Source: Planctomycetota bacterium | GTDB lineage: Bacteria; Planctomycetota; Planctomycetia; Pirellulales; UBA7805 | Assembly: GCA_030605285.1 (NCBI GenBank) | Contig: JAUWIQ010000081.1 | Span: 1 to 7,684 of the forward strand | DNA: 7,684 bases | Direction of reading: 5' to 3' | Part shown: piece after piece, positions 6,675 to 7,684 of the stretch | Numbering within the stretch: position 1 is the first letter of the stretch | How the letters are laid out: every line of letters starts with the position of its first letter | The notes under the pieces: generated by a model | What the model was told of the DNA's origin: nothing | Databases searched by the model: none | Seen by the model: the letters and a program-made list of their open reading frames with translations, nothing else | Made by a program: the position numbers and the translations under genes

Positions 6675-6998
6675 AAGCAGCGACCTGAGACATTTTTGGA
6701 CCTCCAGCATATCGCGGTATCTTGCCCTGAAATCATGATGGCCTGTTTGCATCGCATCCCCCAAACTTTCATCGAAAAACGAGCCCTCACTGCTTGCATG
6801 GGACGGGAAACTTGCAGATCATGTGTGTTGATAGGGATGTGCTTACAACAACGGACCTGCTACCTGTAGGTCGTGAGGATTGCAGTCTCTATTCCAACCG
6901 TGCCGGTTATCCACGCGACCGCTTGTCCCGATGGATCTGAATTCGGCGGGCACGAGAGGTCGTATGCTGAAAAAACGGCACTGCGTAAATCGTTTAAA
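6675..6998. other. Divergent gap between hydrolase and CPXCG-like genes
   Basis: This stretch separates two divergently transcribed genes and presumably holds both promoters, but I see no hexamer pair good enough to name. If the hydrolase uses one of its upstream starts (6710, 6752 or 6764), the gap shrinks to about 234-288 bases. The plus-strand frame of the small protein is open back to an ATG at 6873, but that 42-residue extension shows no family character. The only palindrome noted is ACCT-GT-AGGT at 6862-6871, which has too small a centre to form a hairpin. Confidence 0.45.
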
Positions 6999-7178
6999 AT
7001 GCAAGAAGAAGCGTCTTATCTTTGTGATTCCTGTGGCGAGGAGATCGTGATACCTCTCGATATCTCCGCCGGAAATCCTCAACAATATCATGAGGATTGC
7101 CCCGTTTGTTGCCGCGCTAACGCGCTGCATATCGAATGGCTTGGTGGCGAGGCAAATGTTCGCGCAACGTCTGAATAG
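6999..7178 (+). CDS. CPXCG-motif-like cysteine-rich small protein
   Basis: This encodes 59 residues resembling the CPXCG-motif cysteine-rich family, short bacterial proteins of unknown function that probably bind a metal such as zinc through two cysteine pairs. The first pair is C9-D-S-C12-G and the second C34-P-V-C37-C38-R. Between them lie family-typical P-L-D-x-S-A-G (19-25) and Q-Y-x-E-D (29-33). The first pair reads C-D-S-C rather than the eponymous C-P-x-C. No signal peptide is seen, so it should be cytoplasmic. The ATG at 6999 was chosen because M-Q-E-E-A-S-Y matches the short start usual in this family. An in-frame ATG at 6873 would add 42 residues without recognisable features. The gene ends in TAG, showing that TAG is used as an ordinary stop here, and no Shine-Dalgarno is visible. 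The next gene starts about 107 bases later on the same strand. Confidence 0.82.
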   Translation: MQEEASYLCDSCGEEIVIPLDISAGNPQQYHEDCPVCCRANALHIEWLGGEANVRATSE

Positions 7179-7285
7179 ACCGCGAGGCACGACAAATTGC
7201 CGGCCGAATTCCATTTTAATCGTGTTCCTGGCCTGTCCTTCTCAGTAGAATAACGCGTCGATCACAGGGACCATGACGTCGATTA

Positions 7286-7684
7286 ATGCGAGAAATCATG
7301 TATCCATTTTTCCGGACCTTCGAACTTATTGCCGTTATTATTTTTGTGTGCGGGTGTACTCCCTCGAATGAAACCAATTCGGTTGTCCGGGCGGGAAATA
7401 CTTCTCCTGAAAAGGCACTGGTGGCTGCCGATGGCGATTGGCCCTGGTGGCGCGGGCCAAACCACAATGGTGTCGCGGAACCGCAAGCGGTACCCCATCA
7501 TTGGGACGAAAACAAGAATATCCTTTGGAAGGTGCCGCTCCCGGGCCGCGGGCACGCGAGTCCCATCGTCGTGGAAGACCGGATCTTTCTGACCACGGCA
7601 GACGATGCAGAGGAAACCATGTCGCTCCTCTGTCTGGATCGCGCGAGCGGAAAAACCCTCTGGGAGAAGACCATTCATGCGGGA
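7286..7684 (+). CDS. PQQ-like beta-propeller lipoprotein, start only
   Basis: The window ends inside this gene, showing 133 codons with no stop. The N-terminus is a short charged stretch, a hydrophobic run (L-I-A-V-I-I-F-V) and C-G-C, a plausible lipoprotein signal with Cys24, although cysteine at -2 is atypical. After a variable linker comes D-W-P-W-W-R-G-P-N-x-N-G-V (51-63), the opening block of planctomycete PQQ-like (quinoprotein-type) propeller proteins. It is followed by a first blade: I-L-W-K-V-P-L-P-G-R-G-H-A-S-P-I-V (79-95), R-I-F-L-T-T-A-D, and L-D-R-A-S-G-K-T-L-W-E (about 118-128). Many such proteins lack the residues that bind PQQ, so enzymatic activity should not be assumed; an envelope scaffold or binding role is as likely. 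Starts at ATG 7286 and ATG 7298 are both possible, after an in-frame TGA at 7274-7276; neither has a strong Shine-Dalgarno. The missing C-terminus prevents counting blades. Confidence 0.88.
   Translation, partial: MREIMYPFFRTFELIAVIIFVCGCTPSNETNSVVRAGNTSPEKALVAADGDWPWWRGPNHNGVAEPQAVPHHWDENKNILWKVPLPGRGHASPIVVEDRIFLTTADDAEETMSLLCLDRASGKTLWEKTIHAG

Noticed and set aside
6873..6998. N-terminal extension of the CPXCG-like protein from an upstream ATG
   Set aside because: The added 42 residues show no signal peptide or family match, while the internal Met at 6999 gives the short start usual in this family.

Overview
The window looks like an ordinary chromosomal stretch of a planctomycete, most likely a member of the Pirellulales. 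That placement is inferred from protein style, not from a marker gene. The clues are a lipoprotein-type PQQ-like beta-propeller opening with a D-W-P-x-W-R-G-P block, a membrane-anchored PknB-like kinase with a long extracytoplasmic helical tail, a small CPXCG-type cysteine-rich protein, and a secreted alpha/beta hydrolase of a type I associate with planctomycetes. Most starts lack a Shine-Dalgarno sequence, which also fits. No RNA gene, CRISPR array, transposase or phage gene is visible.

Layout, left to right. Positions 1-226 hold no convincing gene, only an inverted repeat at the end of truB. On the minus strand, an MmgE/PrpD-family dehydratase-like gene (1188-2705) is followed after 58 bases by truB (227-1129), so the two may be co-transcribed. 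A 155-base divergent region separates them from a plus-strand serine/threonine protein kinase gene (2861-4618), which ends at a good rho-independent terminator (4656-4703). Converging on that terminator is a minus-strand gene for a secreted alpha/beta hydrolase. It is split by one in-frame TAG at 5166-5168 into an N-terminal part (5166-6674) carrying the nucleophile serine and a C-terminal part (4800-5165) carrying the matching acid and histidine. A divergent gap leads to a plus-strand CPXCG-like small protein (6999-7178), then to the start of a PQQ-like beta-propeller lipoprotein that runs off the right edge.

The genes do not form one obvious pathway: tRNA modification, a possible methylcitrate-cycle enzyme, a signalling kinase, an envelope hydrolase, a putative zinc-binding small protein and an envelope beta-propeller sit side by side. 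I see no clear undescribed multi-gene system. The observation most worth following is the amber-interrupted hydrolase. Its frame stays open and family-like for 121 codons after the TAG, it keeps both remaining triad residues there, and a perfect GC-rich stem-loop begins 16 bases after the stop. A recent nonsense mutation or base error is the simplest explanation; programmed readthrough or reinitiation are less likely but testable.
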